The notes: generated from the letters alone by a model not told the origin. Counted from the first letter of the stretch, positions 1-9,492 are shown. The stretch: DNA of 64,000 bases from Bin5 sp965232575 (GCA_965232575.1 CBDDPZ010000009.1:930001-994000); one strand, 5' to 3'. A program made the numbers and translations.

Positions 1-582
1 CTGCACCATCATCAGGATCTCTTCAGGCGCGTGGATATGGAAGCCTTCCGATACAGCTCTAAGACCGATGAGCCGAAGGAACAAACGGCCGCTGCCGTTG
101 AAAAACCAGATCAGGGGGCGCAACAGAACCATCGCCCAGCTAACAGGAGAGATTAGCAAGAGGGCGGTCGGCTCGGGGAACTGTATGCCGACCGTTTTGG
201 GAGCGAGTTCGCTCAGCGCTACCTGGATTACGGTAAGTACCACGAGGACGCCGGTGGCAGCGATCGAAACGGCTGCGGCCTGGGCGACCACGCCTGAACC
301 GCTCAGGAGCGGCTCTACCAGAGGCGTGATCACTGCCTTGCCGTAATATCCCAACATCAGGCTGGAGAGCGTGATACCAAGTTGGCAGGCGGCGATATAG
401 TTGTCAAGCTGATTCGGACTTTCCAGAATTGGCAACAGGATCTGTGCCGGGCGGCTGCCGGCCGCGGCCTCCTGAGCGATGCGCGCTCGCCGTGCGCCAA
501 CTGTGCCGATCTCAGCGGCGACGAAGAGGCCGTTCAACGCGATGAGGATTAGCACCGTAAGGAATACGAAAACAATGACCAT
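1..582 (-). CDS. CNNM/HlyC-CorC family membrane protein, 3' end outside window
   Basis: The minus strand reads open from an ATG at 582 to the left edge, about 194 codons, so the C-terminus is missing. The product starts with a hydrophobic helix containing LNGLFVAAEI, then has further membrane segments and the motifs QLGITLSSL and LSELAPKTVG. These are hallmarks of the CNNM (DUF21) transmembrane domain of HlyC/CorC proteins, which are linked to magnesium or cobalt efflux. The CBS and CorC_HlyC domains expected after it would lie beyond the window. An in-frame stop lies about 40 bases upstream of the ATG, so the start is well bounded, although no strong ribosome site is visible. It is divergent from the UbiA-family gene. 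The family is clear; substrate is unknown. Confidence 0.85.
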   Translation of the reverse strand, partial: MVIVFVFLTVLILIALNGLFVAAEIGTVGARRARIAQEAAAGSRPAQILLPILESPNQLDNYIAACQLGITLSSLMLGYYGKAVITPLVEPLLSGSGVVAQAAAVSIAATGVLVVLTVIQVALSELAPKTVGIQFPEPTALLLISPVSWAMVLLRPLIWFFNGSGRLFLRLIGLRAVSEGFHIHAPEEILMMVQ

Positions 583-937
583 GAAGGAGTCGACTACTGT
601 CTGGTTGAGATCCTTTTCCTACTGATGTAGACGTTTTCTGTCCAGCAAACGTTCTCTTCGTTGAAAAATGCCTGTCGACCCTGCCTGTGAAGGGACCATG
701 ACAGGGTCCGGCGAACTGTTAGATCCTGTCGATCCGTCTCAAGATATGCTCTGCTGCAACAGAGGCATTCATCTTGAATCCCGGTCCAGTTTGGTTTCGA
801 CTTTGCGCGTGAAGTATGATTGGCGCGCAGCCGATGGTCCACCTTCCGGCCTTGACGACATGCCAGCGCTGTTGTAATGAGTTGAGAACTGGAAAGGGAG
901 ACCGTTTTTCCGACTCGGCAATCTGGAGCACTCACTG
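583..937. other. Divergent intergenic region, no gene seen
   Basis: This 355-base stretch separates the divergent CNNM and UbiA genes. Short open frames here have no recognisable protein features. A weak promoter-like pair for the rightward gene is TTGACG at 852-857 and TGTAAT at 873-878 with a 15-base spacer. A GGAG about ten bases before the ATG at 938 can serve as the ribosome site. Confidence 0.4.
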
Positions 938-1894
938 ATGGATCGAGCCACAGAGCCGTTTCCGACTTCGTCGGCGGAACAACCCAGTCTTGCTAAAGAT
1001 TCTTCATTGTCCACAGGCCGTCGCCTATTGTACCTGTTGCGGACCATGCGGCCCAAACAGTGGACGAAGAATGGTTTCGTGCTGGTTGCGCTGATCTTTG
1101 ACGGCAAACTCCTGGACCTGCCGCTGATTTGGACGACCCTGTGGACAGTTGTCTGCTTCTGCCTGGTTTCGAGCAGCGTTTACATCCTCAATGATCTGAT
1201 CGACATCGCCAGGGACCGTCAACATCCTCGTAAACGACTGCGGCCCCTGGCGAGCGGCCAACTCAACCCGGAACTCGCCAAGTCAGCAATGGCGGCACTC
1301 GCGGTTGCCGGAGTGCTGGGAGCCGGCCTGGCGAATCCCTACGTCGGACTGACGCTTTCGGCCTACCTGGCCCTGAACGCAGCCTACTGTGTCTATCTCA
1401 AGAACATTGTGATCATCGACGTAATGATGATTGCGGTCTTCTTCGTCCTCCGCGTCGCGGCCGGCGCGGTGGCGGTCGAAGTAAGTGTCTTCAGCCCCTG
1501 GCTTTACATTTGCGTCAGCCTACTAGCGCTACTCATCGCGTTTGGCAAACGCCGGCACGAGATCATCCTCCTGAGAGATGCCGCTTCGGGCCACCGATCC
1601 AGCCTCAAGCAGTATAACCTGCCGTATCTGGATCAGATTATCGGCATCGTTACGACGAGCGGCCTGATCAGCTACACCTTCTACAGTTTTGAAGCCGAGA
1701 CCGCTCTGGCGGACCCCTCACGCATGATGCTGACGGTCCCGCTTATCGTCTTCGTTGTTTTTCGCTATCTCTACTTGATTCACGTTGAACAACGAGGTGG
1801 CGCGCCGGACGACCTGCTGTTCGCTGATCGTCCACTACTGGCGGCCGTAGTCCTGTGGGTCCTCTCAGTGGTGGCGGTCATCTATGTCCGCTGA
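938..1894 (+). CDS. UbiA-family prenyltransferase, decaprenyl-phosphate phosphoribosyltransferase-like
   Basis: This 318-residue polytopic membrane protein has the aspartate-rich motif NDLIDIARD at about residues 85-93, which in UbiA enzymes binds the Mg-diphosphate of the substrate. The sequence before it (RTMRPKQWTKNGFV) resembles the branch annotated as decaprenyl-phosphate phosphoribosyltransferase, which transfers phosphoribose to a polyprenyl phosphate on the way to arabinosyl or ribosyl lipid donors. A second conserved segment with LKNIVIIDV lies near residue 160. Eight or nine hydrophobic helices are visible. There is no partner oxidoreductase (DprE1/E2-like) beside it, so the exact acceptor is inferred. 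It converges with the PHP gene, with 39 bases between them. Confidence 0.8.
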   Translation: MDRATEPFPTSSAEQPSLAKDSSLSTGRRLLYLLRTMRPKQWTKNGFVLVALIFDGKLLDLPLIWTTLWTVVCFCLVSSSVYILNDLIDIARDRQHPRKRLRPLASGQLNPELAKSAMAALAVAGVLGAGLANPYVGLTLSAYLALNAAYCVYLKNIVIIDVMMIAVFFVLRVAAGAVAVEVSVFSPWLYICVSLLALLIAFGKRRHEIILLRDAASGHRSSLKQYNLPYLDQIIGIVTTSGLISYTFYSFEAETALADPSRMMLTVPLIVFVVFRYLYLIHVEQRGGAPDDLLFADRPLLAAVVLWVLSVVAVIYVR

Positions 1895-1924
1895 GGAGAG
1901 GCAAACTATGCGGACCGGACATAG
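1882..1924. repeat. Inverted repeat between convergent genes
   Basis: CTATGTCCG at 1882-1890 and CGGACATAG at 1916-1924 form a perfect 9-bp stem. It covers the end of the UbiA-family gene and the gap to the PHP gene. It could act as a bidirectional transcription stop, but neither side has a good U-tract. Confidence 0.4.
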
Positions 1925-1933
1925 AAAAGTGCT

Positions 1934-3835
1934 CTAGTCGCCTTCCTCGACGAACTGGGCCCAAGCGCCCTCCATTCCCTCGCTGGTCACTCCGTAAAAG
2001 ACGCGCAGGCCTGAACCTTCGCGCAGGGCGAGATCGAATCGCTTTTTGCCAGCCCTTTTCCCGGAACGAATATAACCGACGTTTTTTTTCCACCGGATCT
2101 GATCGGACTTGACCGGGCTGTCTTCGTATTGAGCGATGGCGTAGTTCCACAGCTTACGAGCGCCCTTTCGGGTAACGTTGCCTACACTGCGTTGATTCCG
2201 CAGGTTGCGGACAACGTAGTAGGTCGTGCCTCCTCGCGTTTCGCTGTCCACGATTTCAACGCCGTCCTGAGGAAGATAGAATGGGTCCTCCGATTCTGTC
2301 GATCCTTGTTTGCCGCGGCCACCCGAACTCCTGGAACTCCTGCCGCTGCTGTCGCCACTCTTCCCGGCTCCAGTAGGATCTGCCGCGGCAGGCGCGTCGT
2401 CAGTTTCCCCGCTGTCAACGAGATCGGAGCTAAGTCCTACACTCTCCAGAACCAGCGCAACAATCTCATCTCTCAGCGCAAGACTGGTCTCTGCATCATT
2501 GCGCACGTAGAACTTGGAGCCGTCAAGGCAATAGGGCTTGGAATCACCGGCGTCAACGCCAATGCGGAGGACTTCCCCGCCGTCATTGGCCAGGATTTCA
2601 AAGCGGGCTTCAAGAGGAGGAGTGAGCCTTTCTGAAATGACCTGCTGCAACTCCTTCTGGACCTGCTTGGAAGCCGCAAGTCCTTTTATACGCCCTTTAC
2701 GTGCGCTGGCTCCAACGAAAATCGTACCGCCATCCGTGTTGGCAAAGGCGCACAGATCGGCGAGGACAACGGTCTGTCGTCCACCCTTCTTGTTGGCCGA
2801 CTCGTGAAAACTCTGGGTCTGATTGGGACCTTCCGCCCTGGCCGCAGCCAGATGATCGACCTCTTTTTCGGGCGCCCGAAAGGGGCGCGTACGGTCGAAG
2901 GAGCGGCTGGCGAACAACTCTCTGATGGCATCGAAAGTAGGTTCGGGCAGAAGCAGCTCCGTTGCCCGCTCACCGAGGCCAAGGCGCCTGCTGTTGCGTG
3001 GATCGTTGTTCAGGCGATGTGCGTCGCTGCCCTGGATGCAGTGCATCTTACGGGGATACTCGGTCTTGGAGCCATTGAAAAAGCGGGCTGTAGCTCTGCG
3101 GCTGCGGCTCTCCAGATCGGTGACTTCAAGCGCGCTCAGGTTTTCGTCCTGAGTATAGGCGATCTTGGTCTGGCCGCCAAAAGGGAAGTTGCGCATGGCC
3201 ACGCCGTTCGTGCTATTGGCGTGGGCAGCGATCGCGATGCCTCCGGAATCAACGATAGTTGCGTAGGCTGACGTGACGTCAGTGCTGGCGCCGGTTTCGG
3301 TCGAGCCGACCAGCAGCCTGTCTTCCGGAACATTTAATCGAAGGAGGGTGTGCTCCAGTTTTCGGACCGAGGTTTCTGGAGGATAGATAGCGAGGATGTG
3401 GAATCCAAATGTTGCGGTAAATTCGAATCCCGGCAGTATGACGATTTCGTTGGCGAGTTTGAGCCACTGCTCGAGATTGCTTCGCTCTTCCTCTGTGAGT
3501 CGGTTCTCTTCCTTCAAGCGGGTGAGCCACTCAATCTCCCTGCGAATCGCCGCCACTCCAGCAACGGTATTGTGATCCGTGATGGCGACGATGTCCAACC
3601 CTCTCTCGCGGGCGGTCGTCAACCATTGAAGGTAACTGATGCCGGGCTCTTCATAATCGTTCGAAGCCGGCGTGTGTGTGTGCAGATCCGCTTTGAACCA
3701 GCGCAACCTACCGCCGCTGTGCCGCCCCTTTTTCTGAGTTTGCGCTCCTTCTCTACTTGCTGTCTGACTACCCCCTTCGGTAGATCTCGATTGTCTGACC
3801 GACTGGCCGCCGGCCCTTGTTCTTCTTCTGCTCAT
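1934..3835 (-). CDS. PHP-domain phosphoesterase fused to AlbA_2 (Schlafen-like) domain
   Basis: This 633-residue protein has a basic, low-complexity N-terminus of about 45 residues. A PHP domain follows, with ADLHTHTPASNDY near 49-61, the AITDHNT motif and GSDAH further on, all typical of metal-dependent phosphoesterases or nucleases. From about 335 to 465 there is an AlbA_2 segment (SFHESANKKGG, CAFANTDGGTIFVG, KFYVRND). A serine/glycine-rich linker near 480-520 leads to a C-terminal region of about 110 residues that I do not recognise. It starts 41 bases after the lon stop on the same strand, so co-transcription with lon is likely. The nucleic-acid role is inferred from the domains. No substrate can be named. 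Confidence 0.8.
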   Translation of the reverse strand: MSRRRTRAGGQSVRQSRSTEGGSQTASREGAQTQKKGRHSGGRLRWFKADLHTHTPASNDYEEPGISYLQWLTTARERGLDIVAITDHNTVAGVAAIRREIEWLTRLKEENRLTEEERSNLEQWLKLANEIVILPGFEFTATFGFHILAIYPPETSVRKLEHTLLRLNVPEDRLLVGSTETGASTDVTSAYATIVDSGGIAIAAHANSTNGVAMRNFPFGGQTKIAYTQDENLSALEVTDLESRSRRATARFFNGSKTEYPRKMHCIQGSDAHRLNNDPRNSRRLGLGERATELLLPEPTFDAIRELFASRSFDRTRPFRAPEKEVDHLAAARAEGPNQTQSFHESANKKGGRQTVVLADLCAFANTDGGTIFVGASARKGRIKGLAASKQVQKELQQVISERLTPPLEARFEILANDGGEVLRIGVDAGDSKPYCLDGSKFYVRNDAETSLALRDEIVALVLESVGLSSDLVDSGETDDAPAAADPTGAGKSGDSSGRSSRSSGGRGKQGSTESEDPFYLPQDGVEIVDSETRGGTTYYVVRNLRNQRSVGNVTRKGARKLWNYAIAQYEDSPVKSDQIRWKKNVGYIRSGKRAGKKRFDLALREGSGLRVFYGVTSEGMEGAWAQFVEEGD

Positions 3836-3876
3836 TGGCTATTCTCTAACTTTATTGTTGCCGTTCCCGAAACTGT

Positions 3877-6741
3877 TCAACTGGCACGCGACGCGTACTC
3901 GAGCTGTTCCGGCGATTCTTCAGCTTCTTCGCCCGAAGGCTGTTCGCGGTGCGGGTCCGGCGCGTCGGTGGAAGGTGATTCAACTGGCAACGCAGACGTG
4001 TCCTGCAGCGCCGTATCCAGTACCTCGTCAACGGTTTCCACCGGGATGAATTTCATTGATTCTCGCACGTTTTCCGGCAGATCTTCCAGGTCTGCCTCAT
4101 TGGCCGCTGGCATAATGATTTTACTCAATCCTGCCCTGGCCGCGGCCAAAACCTTCTCCTTCAACCCGCCGATCCGAAGTACCTTGCCGCGTAACGTCAC
4201 TTCTCCTGTCATGCCAATATCCGGGACGACCGGTCTCCCAGTCAACAGGCTGGCAATGGCCGTCACCATGGTAACGCCGGCACTGGGGCCATCCTTGGGC
4301 AGTGCGCCTTCGGGAATGTGCAGGTGAATGTCGATCTCTTCAAAGAAATCGGGCGGGATATTCAGTTCGCCGGCACGGCTGCGCACGTAACTCAAGGCCG
4401 CCTGCGCGCTCTCCTTCATCACTTCGCCCAGTTGTCCGGTGAGCACAAAACCCTTGTTGCCGGGCATCTTCGTCGCTTCAAAAAAGAGGATCTCGCCGCC
4501 GGTCATCGTCCACGACAGCCCAACAGCCACACCAGGCATGCTGGTCCGATCGGCGATCTCCTCGCGCTGGAAACGGCGCTTGCCAAGATACTCGACCAAA
4601 GAGTCAGGTGTTATATGGACAGGTGAGAACGGAGCTTCAGCCACTGCGCTCAACTGCGGAAGCGGGGCCCCCGAGTCTTTGCCGTCGCTGGACTGGCCGT
4701 TGGCAGGAAGGCCCTCCCCGTTCACCGTCGGGTCCTCCAGATAGTCCTGCTGCGGTTGACTGTCGTCCAGTCCCAACGGGAGAGGGGGCTGGACCCAGTA
4801 GGGCTGCATGGCCGCGATCGTAGCCGCTACTTTGCGGCAAATCTTGCCGATCTCACGTTCGAGGTTGCGGACGCCGGCCTCGCGCGTGTAATCATGTACG
4901 ATTTTTCGCAGGGCAGCGTCGTCAAAGACGATTTCCCTCTCGCGGAGCCCGTTTTCCCTGATCTGCCGCCCCACAAGGTACTGCTGGGCGATTTTGACTT
5001 TTTCGTGCTCGGTGTAGCTGCTGAGCTGAATGACTTCCATCCGATCGCGCAACGGCCCGGGGATCGTGTCCAACACATTGGCGGTGGTGATGAACATGAC
5101 CTCGCTCAGGTCGAAAGGCACGTCCAGGTAGTGGTCACGGAACTCCCGGTTCTGTTCCGGATCGAGGACCTCCAGCAGAGCGCTGGTCGGGTCGCCGCGA
5201 AAATCGCGTCCCAGTTTGTCTACTTCATCCAGCATAAAGACAGGGTTCTTCGATTCGACTCGGCGCAGGCTCTGGATGATGCGGCCCGGCATGGATCCGA
5301 TATAGGTGCGGCGGAAGCCCCGTATCTCCGCTTCGTCGCGTACGCCTCCCAGGGCCAACCGCATAAATTTGCGGCCCATCGCGCGGGCGATGCTGATGCC
5401 CAGGCTCGTCTTGCCTACACCCGGCGGGCCGACAAAGCAGAGCAGAACGCCTTCGCGCTCGCGACGAATCTTGTCGCGAGCATCCTCCTCCTCGTCCTCC
5501 TCACGCTGAGCCTTGCGGGCTGCGCGCAGTTTACGTACCGCCAGATACTCTACGATGCGATCTTTGATCTCTTCAAGGCCGTAGTGGTCCTCTTCCAGAA
5601 CATCACGCGCATGCGTGATGTCCAGGTTGTCCTTGGTCGTTTTCTGCCAAGGCAAAGAAACCATCAGGTCAAGATAGGTCTTGATGACACTGTACTCGGC
5701 CGCCTGAATTGGCATGCGCCGCATTCGGTTCAGTTCACGCAGCGACTCCTTATAGGCTTCCTCCGGCATGCCCGCGGCTTCAATTCGCTCCTCCAACTCG
5801 CGAATGTCGGCTTCCTGCTCATCTTCTTCGCCAATCTCCTGCTGGATCGCCTTGATCTGTTCGCGCAGAAAGAAATCCTTCTGCATCTTCTCCATCTTGC
5901 CCTGGGCCTGGGACTGAATCTTGTTTCCGAGCTCCATGACGTCGACTTCATTGTGCAGGAGCTGCGCCAGGCTGAGCAGCTTCTCTTGCACGCTGTCAGT
6001 TTCCAGGAGTTCCTGGGAATCGTTCATCTCCAGCCGCATGCTGCTGGCGACAAGGTAGGCAAGCTGGCGGGCGTTCTCGACGTTGGCCGCCATGACAGCC
6101 AGTTCATCCGGCATCTGCCCGTCCAATTCGACCAGCCGCCGGAAAAGGTCCTGCACGGCCCGGGCCGAACCGTCGAGATCCAATCCCTCCTCAAGCGTTT
6201 CGGGCAATATCTCGACGCGGGCGCGCAAATAGGGCTTTTCCTGAATGTACTCCTTCAGACGGATGCGCTCAAGACCCTGGACCGCCAATCGGATGGTGCC
6301 GTCGGGCGCTTTCAACACCCTGTGAACCTGCGCCGCAGTGCCGACTTTATAGATCTGATCCGGTGTCGGCTCCTCGACCGATTCATCCCGGCTGGTCACG
6401 AGGGCAATGATGCGGCTCTGAGGCAGCGTGTCTTCAACCAGTTGAATGCTGCGTTCCTGGCCGATGGTCAGCGGCAGCCACATCATCGGATAAACGACAA
6501 TGCCCCGCACCGGCAATACCGGCAGGTCATCAGCGACATCGCTCAGCGAAGGCTTATTTGCGTCTTTCGCCTCAGTTTCATCCTCCGAGGCATCGTCGAT
6601 TTCCGCCGCTGCAAGATCGGCCTTGACCTCTGCCTCGACCGGCGCGACCTCGGTCACGGGAGCCGCCGCCTCTTCCCCGGACGACTCTTCTTCCCTCTCT
6701 TTTTCCTGCTCTCCTACTTTCTCTTCCTGTTCCGAACACAT
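3877..6741 (-). CDS. lon: ATP-dependent Lon protease
   Basis: Lon is a cytoplasmic AAA+ serine protease that degrades misfolded and regulatory proteins. The LON substrate-binding domain begins at LPVLPVRGIVVYP (about 73-85). Walker A is GPPGVGKT (438-445) and Walker B is FMLDEVD (502-508). The proteolytic dyad is Ser820 in PKDGPSAG and Lys863 in GGLKEK. At 954 residues it is longer than usual. The excess lies in an acidic N-terminal extension of about 70 residues and a low-complexity insert at about 650-705, between the AAA+ lid and the protease domain. The ATG has no ribosome site, and a TATAAT lies two bases before it, so the start is not certain. The PHP/AlbA_2 gene follows closely. Confidence 0.95.
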   Translation of the reverse strand: MCSEQEEKVGEQEKEREEESSGEEAAAPVTEVAPVEAEVKADLAAAEIDDASEDETEAKDANKPSLSDVADDLPVLPVRGIVVYPMMWLPLTIGQERSIQLVEDTLPQSRIIALVTSRDESVEEPTPDQIYKVGTAAQVHRVLKAPDGTIRLAVQGLERIRLKEYIQEKPYLRARVEILPETLEEGLDLDGSARAVQDLFRRLVELDGQMPDELAVMAANVENARQLAYLVASSMRLEMNDSQELLETDSVQEKLLSLAQLLHNEVDVMELGNKIQSQAQGKMEKMQKDFFLREQIKAIQQEIGEEDEQEADIRELEERIEAAGMPEEAYKESLRELNRMRRMPIQAAEYSVIKTYLDLMVSLPWQKTTKDNLDITHARDVLEEDHYGLEEIKDRIVEYLAVRKLRAARKAQREEDEEEDARDKIRREREGVLLCFVGPPGVGKTSLGISIARAMGRKFMRLALGGVRDEAEIRGFRRTYIGSMPGRIIQSLRRVESKNPVFMLDEVDKLGRDFRGDPTSALLEVLDPEQNREFRDHYLDVPFDLSEVMFITTANVLDTIPGPLRDRMEVIQLSSYTEHEKVKIAQQYLVGRQIRENGLREREIVFDDAALRKIVHDYTREAGVRNLEREIGKICRKVAATIAAMQPYWVQPPLPLGLDDSQPQQDYLEDPTVNGEGLPANGQSSDGKDSGAPLPQLSAVAEAPFSPVHITPDSLVEYLGKRRFQREEIADRTSMPGVAVGLSWTMTGGEILFFEATKMPGNKGFVLTGQLGEVMKESAQAALSYVRSRAGELNIPPDFFEEIDIHLHIPEGALPKDGPSAGVTMVTAIASLLTGRPVVPDIGMTGEVTLRGKVLRIGGLKEKVLAAARAGLSKIIMPAANEADLEDLPENVRESMKFIPVETVDEVLDTALQDTSALPVESPSTDAPDPHREQPSGEEAEESPEQLEYASRAS

Positions 6742-7420
6742 AAATTATAGTCTCAATACGTCTGAAAGGAATTCCGGCTAATCGTCAGGGCCGCACTTGC
6801 TCTACAGAGCGCCGCCCTTCGGTCGCGCCTGCGGGTCTTCTCCAATAAATCGCGACGTTTGGCTCCCGCTGACTCCGACCGACTCCTGGCAAGGCAATCA
6901 ATGTTTAGAACAACATCTACAAAATTCCGCGCTCAGACGGCCAGAACCCCACGGGGATCCGGACGCGAACGATAGCAGAATTGTACCACAGCAACCCCAA
7001 TACAAAGAGTGGGGATGCTACCTATTCTCGTAAACTCAACTCCAGTTCACTGACCAGAAAGCTATTGCCGCGAGTACGCCAGCAGACAAAATTGTATCTC
7101 GCTCCTCACTCCTCCGCCCTCTGTCTCCCCGCGCTATATGGACAGCCCGACCTATGGCCCTCTCCTGTACGGAGCTACTTTCCCCGCAGCGCTCCTTTGA
7201 CACCAGCCCCCTCCTCCCCCGCTCTTCCTGCTAAGTTTCCCCGGAGTTCCCTTTTTGGTTCCCAATTTGAGGCAATTGCCGGATCGGGTCCTTTTGCTTT
7301 TCTCCTTTGAGGGCGTATGCTACACTGCACGGAAAGGGGACGCCGACGTAGCAGAAATCTCTCGCAGCGTTCCGGCCTACTGAGCCCCTTCACCTCACTT
7401 GTTGTGGGCAGGAGAACCTT
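6742..7420. other. 679-base divergent intergenic region
   Basis: The region lies between lon (leftward) and the enolase-superfamily gene (rightward). Short open frames here do not resemble proteins. Near the lon end, a TATAAT is present on the minus strand just before the annotated ATG. Near the right end is an extended -10 element (see 7318-7326). I found no RNA gene, repeat or terminator in the rest. Confidence 0.4.
7318..7326 (+). promoter_or_regulatory. Extended -10 promoter element for the enolase-superfamily gene
   Basis: TGCTACACT fits the extended -10 form TGnTAnnnT. It lies about 95 bases before the ATG at 7421. No clear -35 is present at the usual distance; TTGCTT at 7294-7299 is too far upstream. 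The same TGnTACACT or TGnTATACT pattern occurs before two other genes in the window. Confidence 0.35.
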
Positions 7421-8563
7421 ATGAAGATCACCGATCTGTCCGTCCGCCGCTTTCGTTATATCTCAAACACCGTTCGCGACTCCGAAGGACACGGCCATCC
7501 AGGCCCCGACCACGAGGCCGTCCAGTCGGTCCTAACTATCCATACCGACGAAGGTGTTGAGGGCTATTGTTTCGGCAGCCCGCCGCAGGCTCTTATCAGT
7601 AGCCTTGTTAAACCTTACATTACCGGAGAGGACCCGTTCTATCGCGAGCGAATCTGGCACAATCTCAAGGAGCGTCAGCGCCTCAATATGGCTACGATGT
7701 CGGACAGACTGCTCAACGCCGTGGACCTGGCTCTGTGGGACCTGGCCGGACGCGCATTGAACATACCGGTACACAAGCTCCTGGGGGCAACGCGCGACAA
7801 GGTACCCGCTTACGCCAGCACTATGTGCGGCGACGACATTGAGGGGGGCCTCGGCACACCGGAAGACTACGGCATTTTCGCCGAATGGTGCATCGAGCGC
7901 GGCTACCCTGCCTTCAAGCTTCACACGTGGCAGCCGCCCTACGAAGGCGCGCCTGACGTCAAACGCGACATCGCCGCCTGCGCCGCAGTGCGCGAGGTCT
8001 ACGGCCCCGATGCCCACCTCATGCTCGATCCATATCACTACTATTCCCGCCTCGAAGCGCTCTACCTGGCAAGGGGTCTTGAAAAGCTCGATTATTACTG
8101 GATGGAAGAACCGATGGACGAGCACAGCATGTCCTCCTACGTTTGGCTATGCGAACAAACTTCACTGCCCATCTGTGGACCGGAAACGGCCGAGGGCAAG
8201 ATGTACACGCGGGCCGAGTGGATCAAGGCGGGCGCCTGCGACCTGGTGCGAGGCGGCGTCGGCGATCTTGGCGGTTTGACGCCTCTGATGAAGGTCGCCC
8301 ATCTGGCCGAGTCGTTCGGCATGAGAATGGAGGTTCACGGCGGCGGCCCGGGCAATTTCCATGCCCTGTGCGCCATGGGCATTCCCGGCCAGTACTATGA
8401 GCGCGGCCTGCTGCACCCCTTCATTGACTACGAGCAGCCGGCCCCCTGGCTCAACCGCATCGACGACCCGATGGACGACGAAGGGTTCGTTCATATTTCA
8501 CAGCTGCCCGGTCTAGGCCAGGACATCAACTGGGAATACATCGAGGCCAATCTTGTAGAATAG
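7421..8563 (+). CDS. Mandelate racemase/muconate lactonizing enzyme family (enolase superfamily)
   Basis: This 380-residue protein has the enolase-superfamily layout: an N-terminal capping domain to about 125, then a TIM barrel. Visible active-site elements are FKLHTW with Lys166 (KxH rather than KxK), Asp203 in MLDPY, the glutamates of MEEP at 229-230, Glu255 in GPETAEG and His306 in MEVHGGGP. These fit Mg-dependent abstraction of a proton alpha to a carboxylate, usually in sugar-acid dehydration or racemisation. A phytanoyl-CoA dioxygenase and a 2-hydroxyacid dehydrogenase follow on the same strand, suggesting one catabolic unit for a hydroxylated carboxylic acid. The substrate is not deducible. 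GGAGAACC before the ATG supports the start. Confidence 0.9.
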   Translation: MKITDLSVRRFRYISNTVRDSEGHGHPGPDHEAVQSVLTIHTDEGVEGYCFGSPPQALISSLVKPYITGEDPFYRERIWHNLKERQRLNMATMSDRLLNAVDLALWDLAGRALNIPVHKLLGATRDKVPAYASTMCGDDIEGGLGTPEDYGIFAEWCIERGYPAFKLHTWQPPYEGAPDVKRDIAACAAVREVYGPDAHLMLDPYHYYSRLEALYLARGLEKLDYYWMEEPMDEHSMSSYVWLCEQTSLPICGPETAEGKMYTRAEWIKAGACDLVRGGVGDLGGLTPLMKVAHLAESFGMRMEVHGGGPGNFHALCAMGIPGQYYERGLLHPFIDYEQPAPWLNRIDDPMDDEGFVHISQLPGLGQDINWEYIEANLVE

Positions 8564-8631
8564 AATTCCCAAGCCGGAGAGTGGATTGAGTGAGTCCGGC
8601 GCACCTGCCGGCGCAAATGAGGAGGGGGCCG

Positions 8632-9381
8632 ATGAACGAAGAAGAACGCTATCTGTTCGACGTGCGAGGCTATCTAGTCGTTGAGGACGTGCTGTCTCCC
8701 AATGAGGTCGAAGACCTTAACCGGCTGATAGACAGCCAGGGACTGCCAGAGCCGCAGTTGGACACAATGGGCGCCCGGTTCGGCGGCTTTCTGGATTGGG
8801 ACAAGGCCTTTTGCAGCCTGCTAGACCATACGCGTATCATGCCCTATCTCATGACGATTCTGGGCGACGGTTTCCGCCTTGACCACTACTACGGCATTTA
8901 TATGCGCGCCGGCACTGAACAGCTGCGCCTGCACGGGGGCGCAACGCCGTACGACCCGCCGGAGTTCTACCACTACAACAACGGCCAGATGTTCAACGGC
9001 CTGACGGTCGTTTCCTGGAACCTGACGCCAACCGGTCCGGGATTGGGCGGCTTCTGCGCGGTGCCGGGCAGCCATAAAGCCAATTTCCCGTGCCCTGACG
9101 GCATCCGCTTCGCGCACGACGCGCACGAGGCCGTGGTCATACCGGAGGCGCCGGCCGGTTCGATTGTCATCTTCACCGAGGCGCTGACACACGGCACGGT
9201 GGCCTGGACCGCAGACTTTCATCGGCGTTCGCTGCTCTATAAATACAGCCCCGGCCAGCAGTCCTGGAGCGCGAAATATTCGCGGCCGCCAGAGACGGTT
9301 GAATTGACTGCTCGCCAGAAACTGCTGTTCGAACCGCCCTACTTCAACTCACGCCCATCACTTTTCGAAGAAGGGGAGTAG
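8632..9381 (+). CDS. Phytanoyl-CoA dioxygenase (PhyH) family protein
   Basis: The product is a 249-residue Fe(II)/2-oxoglutarate oxygenase-like protein. The start at 8632 is chosen because AGGAGG at 8620-8625 sits six bases before it; the frame also extends upstream to 8590 without a good ribosome site. Conserved features are FDVRGYLVVEDVL at the N-terminus, GGFCAVPGSHKANFP in the core, and THGTVAWTADFHRRSLLYKY carrying the distal metal His and the 2-oxoglutarate-binding Arg. It is about 70 bases downstream of the enolase-superfamily gene. PhyH homologues outside the phytanate pathway hydroxylate diverse small molecules, so the substrate stays open. Two other family members lie at 19025 and 60422. 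Confidence 0.85.
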   Translation: MNEEERYLFDVRGYLVVEDVLSPNEVEDLNRLIDSQGLPEPQLDTMGARFGGFLDWDKAFCSLLDHTRIMPYLMTILGDGFRLDHYYGIYMRAGTEQLRLHGGATPYDPPEFYHYNNGQMFNGLTVVSWNLTPTGPGLGGFCAVPGSHKANFPCPDGIRFAHDAHEAVVIPEAPAGSIVIFTEALTHGTVAWTADFHRRSLLYKYSPGQQSWSAKYSRPPETVELTARQKLLFEPPYFNSRPSLFEEGE

Positions 9382-9492
9382 TTTCTAGACGAAAGCAATC
9401 GGCTGGGAGCGTGCCGCCGATGGCTCCCAAACATCACGAATTTCTGCAGACCGAGCCTCAAAACCTTTAGATTCCAGGACAGGAGTGTTCTC

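Noticed and set aside
594..1107. Overlapping open frames before the UbiA gene
   Set aside because: They conflict with each other and with the UbiA start, and show no motif.
4756..6750. 664-codon open frame antisense to lon
   Set aside because: It is wholly within the well-supported lon gene on the other strand, and its translation shows no family motif. Long antisense frames are expected in GC-rich coding DNA.
6797..7310. Short open frames in the lon/enolase-family gap
   Set aside because: No ribosome site, no protein-like composition, and they overlap promoter-like sequence.
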